Below are positions 1 to 9,611 of a stretch of DNA of 64,000 nt, one piece after another. The DNA is from Isoetes taiwanensis. Its lineage: Eukaryota > Streptophyta > Lycopodiopsida > Isoetales > Isoetaceae. The notes beneath the pieces were generated by a model. The model ran no database searches, had not been told where the DNA came from, and saw only the letters and a list, made by a program, of their open reading frames with translations. The position numbers were made by a program, and so were the translations under genes. The stretch covers positions 5,115,821 to 5,179,820 of the forward strand of contig JAJEKV010000057.1 of assembly GCA_021234155.1 (NCBI GenBank). Direction: 5' to 3'. Each line of letters starts with the position of its first letter. Position 1 is the first letter of the stretch.

Positions 1-1419
1 AGAATCCGCCCCTCAGTTGTCTTTCTGAATCCACGAATATAATCTTCTTCCATCCCTGTGCCCAATACATTCTTCCCTCCAGGCTTGCAATCTGGCCATG
101 GCTATGGCTTCCATTTTTCAATCTCTTGCCTCTGTGCATACAGAGCAAAACAATTAGGACCAAATTGCGGTGCTTAAAAATCCTTTCCATGTCTTGTGAT
201 CGGATCAATTCTCGGCGCATCCAGAAAATCGAGTAATGGCGATTGCTTGGGTTGATGCTTCACATCCCGACAGTACTTGGGTTGCTCCATGTTTTTGAAT
301 CCGAGATATGGCCTCACATTGGATCCAGTCCGGCGCCGGAAGCACCGCCTTACACACATCGCGTGTCCTCAGATGGTCGCGAAGAGAAATATGTGTCAAC
401 AATGAAAGAGTCTAGATTGCGGCGGAGAACCAGGAAAATAAAAAAAGAAAAAAGAAAAATGTGAAACACAATTACATATGAGTTGATAAGATTGTAAGGC
501 AAAGGCAGTTTGTTTGCTTCCACAAAAAGTAATGAACAATAAAAATGGATGGTAAACTCACCTAAAAAGCTCTTGCTGAATGTTGGCCAAATCTGCCTTG
601 GCTGAGTGTTGCCCGAATGAAGCAGGCAGATCTGTTTGCCAAATTTGCTGGCCGAATGAAGCTAGAATCTCTGAACATTAAATGCCACGCTCCCCAAGGT
701 CTTCATACTACTATGGGATGAAACCAGAAATAAAGTAGATGGGTTACGCTTTCGGGCTTCCCCAAAACAAAATGTTTGCAAGATCCTCCGAAGCTCTCGC
801 GTTGGATCCATGTATTGAATTTTTCATTCTCTCCTTCTACCCTAAAATAACCCTAAAAAGATGGCACGATGCTTGCTAGAAGAGATTTTGGTACTAAAAA
901 TAATATATAGATCCGGTATTCCTATGCTCACGTCTTCTAAGCGTATTTGCGAGAAATACGTCCACTTCCTATACCCCTTGCCGGACCAATGCCATAAAGC
1001 CCTAGAGAAAACAACCGGTTCCACGGTTTGGCATTCCACGGCAAACCCCCATTGCATGCACTTGGCTACTATGGCTGGAGGAATCATGGCAGCGAGAAAT
1101 CATGAACAAAAACATGGCAAATTCTCCCTCAAGGGCTTTCTGTTTTGTAACTCGCTGGCCGATTGTTGCTATACATAGAAGTGGGTCGAGCAAACAATTT
1201 TTATCACCTCTTTCGCGCCTCTCAAGCACCTCCACACGGTAAAAAACCAATTCCGTCCCTGCCATCAAGCTTGGCGATGTCGTAAAGGACAATAGAAGCT
1301 CCATCGGCCTCTCGTAAGCAAAAAACAGAGTGAGAATACGCAATCTTTTTTTTTCCTTTAGCTTTTTTTTTTTTTCAACCGTGAGATGGGCCAAACAAAT
1401 AGCGGCCATTGGATCTAGG
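1..1419. other. No supported gene
   Basis: Both strands carry only short open frames with no recognisable domain. On the minus strand a run near 560-700 ends in a splice-donor-like AG|GTGAGT, but no matching exon could be built. If the LTR element to the right is intact, gag-pol should lie here, yet no protease, reverse transcriptase or integrase motif is visible. The stretch is either strongly decayed element or a different sequence. Confidence 0.4.
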
Positions 1420-1937
1420 GCGTGGTCCATTACACAACATTATAATATAAGATTTCATCAAGCCACGCTTCTGCTTCCATTCCGGATCTGGTGTCTCCTG
1501 AGAACTGCTCGAGCTTTCTTGCTTTCCAGACATTGCTAAGCGCTGAGTCGACCTTCTTCTGATAATCAGATTGTGCCCTGCCCCTATTACGGTTTGGGTC
1601 GTCTCGTTGGTCCTGTCTCTCCACCTGCTCTTCCGATCCGGAATCAGAGTCTGAACTAGAGTCGGAGGAACCCGAGCTAGGGGAACTTCTTCTCCGGCTT
1701 CTCTTCCTTTGTTACCTTTGTTCAGCCCGGCCGGTGTTTTACGGCAATGGCACATTCGGTCTTGCCCCTCTGTTCTTTGCTGCTCTTGCCCGGCAATGCC
1801 CTTATCTCATGAATGTCGGATCGAATCTGTGATAGATCTTCCTCTGCTATCACTGCATCAAACTCTTGGCGTAGGTTTCTTGGCTGGAAACGCCATGGTG
1901 GAGTACGCTCTTGGTCATGATGTGCTTGTTGTTTAAG
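1420..1937 (-). pseudogene. gag: Decayed gag of a Ty3-like retrotransposon
   Basis: A minus-strand frame begins near 1937 with a stretch containing TPPWRFQPRNLRQEFDAV. It shifts frame near 1740 into an Arg/Ser/Asp-rich linker and ends in KARKLEQFSGDTRSGMEAEA followed by WLDEI. The pattern of a polar linker, then a phrase like 'F-x-G-D-...-A-E-x-W-L', is typical of the start of the capsid part of plant Ty3/gypsy gag. A TAA follows at once near 1428, and the rest of the capsid and any zinc knuckle are not visible. The assignment rests on this motif alone; another gag type is possible. Confidence 0.5.
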
Positions 1938-2146
1938 ATTTCTAGGTACTCTAGCTGCATATACACATTAGATTATACTCTGATGATTAGTTCATTGTTT
2001 TGTCATTGCATTGGTTGTTTGATGATATAATTGTGGGGACAAAATATATCAAGAGAACATAATTGAAATTACCATTTGCATTTATGAATATAATAACACT
2101 TATACGTTCAAGGAGTTAGTCATAAGGATTGAAAATATTTTTAATT

Positions 2147-3742
2147 TTATTCTTGAAATTTCTTCAAATATTTGGGGTTGTCCTCCAAAAATTTCTTGAC
2201 TTGGATTGTGCCGACTGTTTGGCCTAGGTTCCTGAGGATATTTGTGGCAGTGCCTCCTTGAAGTGCGGTCTCCAAGTCCTCGATCATCCTATCCGAAGTA
2301 TATGCTGCAGTCACTGCCAACCTGCCCTACCGTCTGTAGGGGACTGCGAAGTCGAAGATACTTAATGCTATCATTCTCTTGATAAGGACGACATGGTCGA
2401 TGTTTGGGGCCATCCGAGCATGACTTCCGAATCCTTCTTCACCCCGTGGGCTGAATTGGCGGTGTATAACCGCTATTCTTCCGTCTAGGAGTAATGGATG
2501 GTAGAACCTAAGGGTTTTATCATGCCCTGCTTCCTCACCAGATGTTAAGGCTGCCCTATATCTTCCTGCGTACTCGTCAATCTGCACATCCTCCATTTCT
2601 CTGAAGTCCCGGTACACTAATTTGCTCAGGTTGATGCTGCTTCCATGCTGCCCTGGTGCCGATGCCAATGTGCTAGGTAAGAGTGCTGATGTTGACTTTC
2701 CCTTGATGCCCATGCGCTCTTGGATTGCCAGGAACTCTTCTTCTGACGGCAATTCCCTCTCGGTCATCCTCTGTCTGATGCTGATGTAAGACGTGATGTC
2801 TGATGACGTCTCGCCGGTGTATGTCCTGGCTTTCCTTATGCTGATGGGGAAGTCTTGAGTTTCTCGATCGATGAAGTCGTCGAGATGTGGTTGTTGTCGT
2901 AGGAGATGCAGAATTTCATCTACTCTGTAGCCCCTGTCTCAGCATTCTGGGAGATTTTTAATATCATGGAGGCTTAAGTATGCCTCTCCTCCTATGAACA
3001 CTGGGGTCAAGCTTGTTATTCCTTGCCCAAGTGGTGGGGCTCTTCTTGTTGCTCTGAGTCCTTATTCAAAGCTTTGAAGCTGCTGCTCTACCTGCTGCCT
3101 CTCCTGTGCTAGGTCGATGTCTTCTGAATCCGACCCGCGTCCTTCTTTTTCTTCTTCCTCCTCCTCGTACTCGAGGCACATTCTCTCCTCTTCTGCTGGT
3201 GCCATGGCCATGGGTTCAACTTCTAAGGGCTGCACTGAGGGTTCTCCTATCTGGGTTTGGCCTCTCTGAGATAGGTAAATAGCTACTGCTGTTGTATAGG
3301 AAAAGTACCTCCTCCTATTGACAGAGATAGACATGTAATTGGGTAGGCGAACTGCTTTGTTCTCTAGGTACTTGTCTATGTTTGGGATGTCATGCAGAGC
3401 TGACTTAAGGGCCATGCTGGGGGCAAAATATCCTATAAAAGGTGGGAGTTCTACCAAGGATGGTCCTATCTTAGCATAGAACTCAGACATAATGTCCTGG
3501 TAAAAAGGGGTGGCATTGATGGTGGTTTCCACATCAAGCTCCTTCTGGAAGACAGCGAAGACGGAGTTGATGTCAGCTTCGGCCACATAAGATGTGGCGC
3601 TGTACCATCGCCTGAATGCAATCGTTGCGCAGCTGGGGATATCAAACAGATAGGCAAGCGCCTTAGGGGTCTGGAAAATCGGCTTGGAGTGAGGAGCAAA
3701 GGTCTTGGATGCAAATGGGGGTTGTAATCTACTTATAGGCAA
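2147..3742 (-). pseudogene. Unknown ~530-codon ORF broken only by three in-frame stops
   Basis: One frame stays open from a stop near 3787 to 2147, except for three single stop codons: TAA (3062-3064), TGA (2939-2941) and TAG (2327-2329). There is no frameshift. The N-terminal third is hydrophobic and aromatic (FYAKIGPSLVELPPFIGYF); then follow an acidic low-complexity segment rich in Glu and a polar C-terminal half ending in KKFLEDNPKYLKKFQE. No ATG lies at the N-terminus (the first possible starts are TTG), so translation may begin on a spliced or upstream segment. I do not recognise the family. Its place between the H3 frame and gag suggests a retrotransposon accessory protein. Confidence 0.55.
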
Positions 3743-3784
3743 AAACTCTAATTTTGGGAAATTTTTGGATAAGGGAAAATCTAG

Positions 3785-4532
3785 GATTCTAAGGTATTGC
3801 TAAGCAAAAGACAAGCTAATCATGCTAAAGAATACATTCTAAGGATCCTATTGCAACAAATTTCATCTAATTTGGAGAAAGTATGGACAAGTTAGGGCAA
3901 TTTTAGTGTGACCACTCACACAGTGCGCCAGGGTCGAATCGGTTTGCAAACCGATTTGGTCTAGGCGCACTCTGTGAGGGGTGGGGCCTTGTTTGGGTCA
4001 AAGATGATGCCAAACATGGAAACTAAGGATAAAATTCTGCATATCTCGTCGAGATAGGTCGGATTGAGCCCTTACTTGCCTCATTTGGACAAGTTTTGGC
4101 CTAGTTTTGGGGTCGACCACTCACACAGTGCGCCAGGGTCGAATCGGTTTGCAAACCGAATTGGTTTGGGCGCACTCTGTGAGGGGTGGGGCTCCATTTG
4201 AGTTAGGGTTGGCCAATTTCTACAAACTAGGGGTCAAAATCCTACTAATTAAGATGAGCTGAGTCGAATGGTGTACTTACTTTCTGCATTTGGACAAGTT
4301 TTGGCATCAAACCATGCTCGACCACTCACACAATGCGCCGGGGTCGAATCGGTTTGCAAACCGAATTGGTCTGGGCGCACTCTGTGAGGGGTGGGGCCAA
4401 AAACACTTGGTTTTAGTCCAAATTTGTTAATTCCAACTAGAGAACTTAGTACACATCCTACTTACACCTGATTTAATACATTGATTTATCCAAATTACAA
4501 ATTTGTATTAACAAAAATTGTTTACAACAGTC
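3785..4532. repeat. Three spaced copies of a 73-bp palindromic hairpin
   Basis: Copies lie at 3912-3984, 4117-4189 and 4322-4394, about 205 bp apart. Each has outer arms CCACTCACACAGTGCGCC and GGCGCACTCTGTGAGGGGTGG-like around an inner palindrome AATCGGTTTGCAAACCGATT. The spacers are much less similar, though they share scraps such as TTTGGACAAGTTTTGG. This looks like an old ~205-bp tandem repeat in which only the hairpin has been kept. It fills the gap between the H3 frame and the next ORF. No coding frame was seen here. Confidence 0.85.
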
Positions 4533-5753
4533 TTAATCAAATTCTTTCTTAATATATTTAGCTAACCTCATGTCTTTGGGCATACATGTCACCCTATTGG
4601 CATGAATTGCACACGCTACAGAGTCTTCAAAATGTTGGACTATATGTTGCTCGGTTGCCTCCTGGAGTGAGAGCAGCATATCGTCCGTGACTCTCTTCGA
4701 CTTGTCGAATTCCTGCAAAATTTCCCGTGTCAGCCTTGCGAAAGGAGCCCTGGGAATGAGGAGGCCATAGCTCCTCTGGAAATGCCGTCTCGGGAGGCTC
4801 TGGCAAAGTATGAGTCTGTCCTCCTCTTCGGGGGTTTCTTCGGTGGAGCAGGTCTCTCAGGTGGCGGCTTCAGAGTGTTCTTCTTAGTCGGCCAGCCTCC
4901 TTCGACAAACGTGACCTTGTGCTCGTCGTAATACTTAGAGTATTCTTCGTACATTTTCATGTACGAGTTATGCTCTTTCAGCTTCTTTTTATACTCAAGG
5001 CTCGTGCTTGAGTATATACGACTCCCTCTATGGCCTCGGCTTCTTGGGGCTGTTGCTGGGGTGCTTTGGCGACGGCCACTTAGGGTACGGGGGCACCCTT
5101 GCTGCTTGCTCCTCCTCCTCCTCTTCGGCTGGAGTCTGCCCTACAGTCGAGGGTCCTGAGCCTTCGGCTGGTGGGGGAACCCTTACTCCTTCATCTGACT
5201 CAGTGTCCGATGAAGACTGCCGCTCCTCTGGGTCTGGCTCCTGAATGACGACACCTTTTGCCGGGGTTGTCTTCAATTTCCGTTTGGTGTCCTTCAGTAG
5301 CGCAGGGGCTTTTACCTTGTCCGCTCTCTTCTTCATACGCTCCTCCCGTCGCCTCATCTTCTCCTCCCTCTTCTGTTTCTTCTCTTCCCTCCTTTTTCGG
5401 CGCTCCTCCTTCTCCCGTCGGCGGCTCCTTGCTCTTCTTGATGCCTGTTTCTTCGCCTTCCCGCTTTCTCTTCTTCTCCTTTTTTGGCTGTCGAGCTCCC
5501 TCTGGAGCTCCCTACTCAATATCTCTGCAGCTTCTTCTTCTGTAAGTTCTTCACCCCCCTCCTCAAGGTCTTGGGGCCGATCCTCCTCCTGGTGCTCAGG
5601 GGCCTCCTCTTGGGCATCTGGGTTGGGCTGAGCCTCCTGTTCCTGCTCGGCTCGCTCCTGAGCCTGTCGGGCCTTCTGTTGAGCGGCCCGCTCTTGGGCG
5701 CTCATATGTCCAGGGGGCACTAGAATTCGGGCGGTCTGTTTGGTGCGGGCCAT
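4533..5753 (-). pseudogene. Histone H3 tail + charged insert + H3 fold, retrotransposon-borne
   Basis: The frame starts at ATG 5753 with MARTKQTAR (5753-5727), identical to the first nine codons' product of histone H3. The tail then departs: K9, K14 and K27 are absent. A ~270-residue insert follows: Gln/Glu-rich, then strongly Lys/Arg-rich, then acidic and Pro-rich. The H3 core follows without gaps. KKPPKRR matches the alphaN entry KKPHRYR; RHFQRSYGLLIPRAPFARL matches RKYQKSTELLIRKLPFQRL; LQEATE, FED, then ACAIHANRVTCMPKDMRLAK matches [20 protein letters not shown]. From RHFQ to the stop I count 41 identities in 83. Loop 1 has canonical H3 length, so this is not CENH3-like. Two one-base frameshifts (about 5030-5060 and 4788-4797) break this copy. 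The insert is about twice the size of H3 itself (135 residues). Function is unknown; capture of a host H3 by the element is inferred. Confidence 0.85.
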
Positions 5754-6457
5754 GTTTTGATTTGAAGCGATTTGAGCTTTGGCGCCTAAAAATTGTTTTC
5801 TGAGATGAGCTGTTCTCCGAAGGCGCTGGGGACAAATGAGGAACCCTAATTTTCTATTTATAGGTAGGGGTAATTTAGGGTTTGAACCTGCAATTCCATA
5901 TTGGACCAATCTAGAAGGTATTAGTGAAGACATGAGGGGTACATTAGGTTTATTTAGCGAAAAAGCATCCACCACTCACACAGTGCGCCAGGGTCAAATC
6001 AGATACCAAACGGATTTGGTCTGGGCGCACTCTATGAGGGGTCACCTCTTTTTGGGTCTAATTTTCAATTTACAAGGGGTTTCTTAGTGTTATAACATGC
6101 AAAACTAGCTAGAATCAAGGAGATAAGTTGAACTTCACCATTAGTTTAGCTAAATTATACATCTAACTAGGTCCACATGGGTCCACCACTCACACAGTGT
6201 GCCAGGGTCGAATCAGTTTGCAAACCGATTTGGTCTGGGCGCACTCTGTGAGGGGTCACTTCTTTTTGGCCATTTTAGGTTGGGTTTCTGCTAAAACTTA
6301 TTATTAACTTAGCATTAACCTATTTACTATACTAGAATTGGAAAAACATTTTCAATTTTTCGAGGTTCCTGCTTGGGTGGCTATTTCCCAAGACTTGAGT
6401 CTACTATTAGTCCTATGGGAAAATGGTCAGTGCTCGATCTTGGTCTGCCAAGATCAT
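5754..6457. repeat. Retroelement leader with two more palindromic hairpins
   Basis: This stretch lies between the primer binding site and the H3 frame. It holds hairpin copies at 5972-6044 and 6186-6258, 214 bp apart, of the same family as those at 3912-4394. The 5972 copy has lost part of the inner palindrome; the 6186 copy keeps it almost intact. Right after the primer site is a small perfect hairpin, GATCTTGG-TCTG-CCAAGATC (6436-6455). The minus frame upstream of ATG 5753 is open to 5975 but has no recognisable content. Confidence 0.7.
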
Positions 6458-6469
6458 GCTCTGATACCA
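6458..6469 (-). promoter_or_regulatory. Primer binding site for initiator tRNA-Met
   Basis: On the minus strand the sequence TGGTATCAGAGC stands one base after the LTR end. This is the usual plant retrotransposon site complementary to the 3' end of initiator tRNA-Met. It fixes both the strand of the element and the 3' boundary of its 5' LTR. Confidence 0.93.
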
Positions 6470-6470
6470 C

Positions 6471-8066
6471 TGTGACATCCCCTGCTTCTTATACGATGCA
6501 CCATCGTATTCGAAGACGGAGCATTTCCCCTGACAGCCATCTGGCAGTGGCCATCCACCTGACTCCACTCCCAGTGGAATGAGCCAGCAAGGGAAGAGTG
6601 GATGTGTTATTCACCCGTCTTCCATCGGGTCGACCTATCTGCGGAAGCGTGAATACAATGAGCACATAACACAATATACAATACAATCACCCCGAAGGGG
6701 AAAACATCATATCATCATCAATATAACAACATCAACAGGAATATTGACAGTGCAAGGTAATCCTACCCAGGCTCAGACTCAAGGGGGTATGACTGACGGC
6801 TTGGGCCTCCAGAAGTCATTGCAGACAGAATTCATGGCACATGGATTTGGCTGGCATAAGAACATGGCTAAGGGTAGTCCACTTCATCCGCCCCTCCTGT
6901 GCACACTTTGCAGATTGGGTTGAAAAGCGTTGGGACCGGACCGTAGCCTGCCAGGTGCATAGCCGAAAGGGCTACTACTGGGTTGCATCTCCCCAGCCCT
7001 GATGAGGCCGGAAGAGAGTTGCCTCTCCTCCAGGGACTTCCATGCGCAACACAGGTGACTAGAGAACCACTGCCCTTATTCGACTTGAACCTATTGGAGA
7101 GTGACGCATCACTCCACGGGTGTCGAGCTCATGCCTTGCCCACACGCAGTGGCAAGCCATTAAGCCTAGTCCACAGGGATCCCTGATAGGCTTTACACAC
7201 CAGAGGGATCGTTCTGTGTTGGGACAAGTACCCCATTGTCTTGCCGGTCTAGCCCCTCAACCCACAACCTGGTGGGCTCCTGTGCACAGGCCGCAAGTAA
7301 CTGGAAACTAGAAGGTTGCCTAGAATCATCTGCTATACAGGCTTTAGGCCTCTACCCCCCTTCCCAATACATGGAGGTCATAGAATGAAATACCAACATC
7401 ATCATAGAACTGAAACGAAGAACATCATCTAATCTATCTACCTAAACATCCAGAGTTAGGTTCCTTAGTTAGGACTTATGATCTCGGGATCTGTAAGGCC
7501 TCTATGGCTGAATGAATATGCTAAACTACCTTACTGCCTAGCCCAAAGACGACTTTGCACAACAGAATGACTGATTACCTGCTCCTTGGCCCGCTTCAGA
7601 TCCTCGGAACGCATCCATGTCCCTGATCTTGCTGAAGATGGCTGCTACTCCACGAGCTGTTGTGCAAAGGCGGCTTTACGGAGCCTCGCAATGCGAATTT
7701 GGTTATGGCCAGAATGGCTCAAGAGAACCCTAAATGCGAAAAGGGAAAGGAGCTCTATGAAAACCCTTAAATGCAAAGAGAGGAAATGTTTTAGGGTTTA
7801 AGGGGAAACCCTTATATAGAAACCCTTAGGGTTAGGTTAGACATTGGCAAATGGGGTTTAGCCATTTGGCAATGGGGTCCATGGGGTTATTAATTGTGTA
7901 TGTTTATTTAACATGCACAATGTTCAAAGTTGCCCCCTAGGTGCAACCCTTGCCCCCTAAGTGCAAACCTACTACAACCACCAAGTACATGTCATCCGTG
8001 ACATGTACGGGTGACGTGGCAGTATAATATACGTATTTGGGGCGTATATTATGCTGGAACGTCACA
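6471..8066 (-). mobile_element. 5' LTR (1,596 bp)
   Basis: On the minus strand the LTR begins TGTGACGTTCC and ends GGATGTCACA, so its ends form the perfect inverted repeat TGTGAC...GTCACA with TG/CA termini. The primer binding site follows one base later. The U3 start holds two perfect 10-bp inverted repeats (7985-7994 with 7999-8008, and 8024-8033 with 8043-8052). A TATA box lies at 7811-7818. The five bases outside (GCAAA on the minus strand, 8067-8071) should recur beyond the 3' LTR. No second LTR copy is in the window. Small open frames inside are not genes. Confidence 0.9.
7811..7818 (-). promoter_or_regulatory. Probable TATA box of the LTR promoter
   Basis: The minus strand reads TATATAAG here, about 250 bp into the LTR, in a context of AAACCCTTA-like motifs on both strands (7740-7840) that resemble plant telo-boxes. 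The position suits a U3 promoter with U3 about 0.25 kb long and a long R/U5. The transcription start is not determined. Confidence 0.55.
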
Positions 8067-9557
8067 TTTGCACTCTCTTTTTTCCAGCTGTTTTGGCTTT
8101 AGCTTTGACCATAAATTTTTGTGTTGCCTTGGCTGCAATCTCCAAGGCTTCTTCAACATCATCTGGCTCCATTGAATCGTCGCAAGTCTCTAAAGTAAAG
8201 AAAGTGCTTCATTCTAATGTTTTGAAAGCAAGACAAAAAATGAAACACGTACCTGCCAAAGAACAAGACTTTTCCTCAACTTGAACTTCAACAGCAGCTT
8301 CAGGACTGTTTTCAGTGTCGTCACCAACATCTTCAGTAATTTTATCTGTAAACACGTCAACGTAAGTTTCAAAAAAAAAAAAAAAAAGAAACCCTGAAAA
8401 GGAGAAAGAATTACTTTCTGGGCTTTCAGCTTGTTGCTGCAATAGTAGTAGCTCAGCTTCAACAGCTGGGATCTCTTTTTGGAAAACAACCTCTGCTGCA
8501 AAATATTGATGTAATCAGACTGTAATCACCCTACCTTCCACAATTTCTGAAGTTTCTCCATGTACCCCTTGGTCTCTAAATCATGCACTGATTGCTTATG
8601 AGTTGTTGCAATTCTCAAAGGTGATGTAGATGTGGATGGACTTCCAACGTCGATAGCAGTAGCATGTTTTGTGCCAGGTTCAGCAACTGGGATGTCTGAG
8701 AATGGTAAATGCAACCCCTTCCCAACAACATCTTTCTTTTCACCTACAACATTAGATTTTGCTATATTCAAAACTTAAGCATAGTGCAAGAAACATGAAT
8801 TGTTTAGTTTACCTGCAGTTTTAGTTCTTGCTTTCTTGATACTACCCATATCTGCATTGACACAATTGGAATCATAAGCAAATAAGAAATATAAACACTT
8901 GATTGAGAATCAAGGGAGATGTAGAGTAGATAGAAGCAAAATCTGCAGAAAAAACAAGCAGATGCAAATCAAAACAGAACAAATGTTAAATAGATGCAAG
9001 TAGGTTTTTACTACAGGCAAACTTTCTGCTGATAATGTAACGACAAAATAGAAGTACATTAGTGTGCATAGCTATCAGAATGTAAAGGAAAACCAAATAC
9101 TAAATTCAAATGCATTTCAGAACATATGTAAAATGTAAAGAACAAAATATTTTATCAATACACCCTATCAAATACATCATTCAACATTAAATGTAAAGGA
9201 AAATCAAATACTAAATTCATATGCATTTCAGATCACATGTAAATGTAAAGTACAGTCATATGCAATACACCCTATCAATACACCCTGTAAAGGAATTCCA
9301 GAAAAGCACTTCATGGCACATGTAAATGTAAAGAACAGAAGCAAATACATTTCCTCTTTATAGTAAAGACAAAACCACGCCAAATCAAATGCTAACACAG
9401 TTATGTACATGATGGAAATTAACTACATCTAAGTACACTCAAACTAATTATGTAATGAAAATAGAAATAGATGTACCTTGAGAAGGGATTCCTAAGCAGT
9501 GCCGCAGGTCCTCGGACCATGAACAATCATGTACACATGTATTCGTCATTTGAAACC
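8067..9557 (-). pseudogene. Exon-like 3' part of a decayed gene, cut by the LTR element
   Basis: Six minus-strand segments have AG acceptors and GT donors: 9477-9557, 8813-8851 (MGSIKKARTKTA), 8535-8743 (EKKDVVGKGLHLPFSDIPV then a Ser/Thr-rich part), 8415-8495, 8253-8345 (acidic, NKITEDVGDDTENSPEA) and 8067-8189 (ETCDDSMEPDDVEEALE then a Lys-rich part). Most junctions keep one frame; the join between 8535 and 8495 does not, so a base is missing or the border is wrong. The last segment runs straight into the LTR end at 8066, so the retrotransposon interrupted this gene. The protein is charged and low in complexity; no family is recognised. The intron at 8852-9476 holds a ~110-bp imperfect direct repeat (9079-9187 and 9188-9300). 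Confidence 0.45.
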
Positions 9558-9611
9558 CTGAATACAAGACAAAATAGACAATATGTATGACCACAAAGTG
9601 GAGATATTACC

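Larger units (their letters stand above)
1420..8066 (-). mobile_element. Large LTR retrotransposon, 5' part, with extra ORFs before gag
   Basis: Reading leftwards on the minus strand the order is LTR (6471-8066), primer binding site (6458-6469), a leader with two hairpin repeats, a histone H3-containing frame (5753-4533), three more hairpins, a ~530-codon frame of unknown function (3742-2147), then a decayed gag (1937-1420). About 4.5 kb thus separates the primer site from gag. Extra ORFs in that position are known from Ogre/Tat-type Ty3 elements; these frames are not recognisably the Ogre ones. Only one LTR is in the window, so the left limit is open. That gag belongs to the same element is inferred from orientation and order. 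Confidence 0.65.

Noticed and set aside
4533-4790. CENH3 (centromeric H3) as the identity of the histone fold
   Set aside because: Loop 1 has the same length as canonical H3, and the tail begins ARTKQTAR, which CENH3 lacks.
3912-6258. CRISPR-like array (repeats with regular spacing)
   Set aside because: The repeats are 73-bp palindromes with 130-bp spacers split around an ORF in plant DNA; no cas gene is present.
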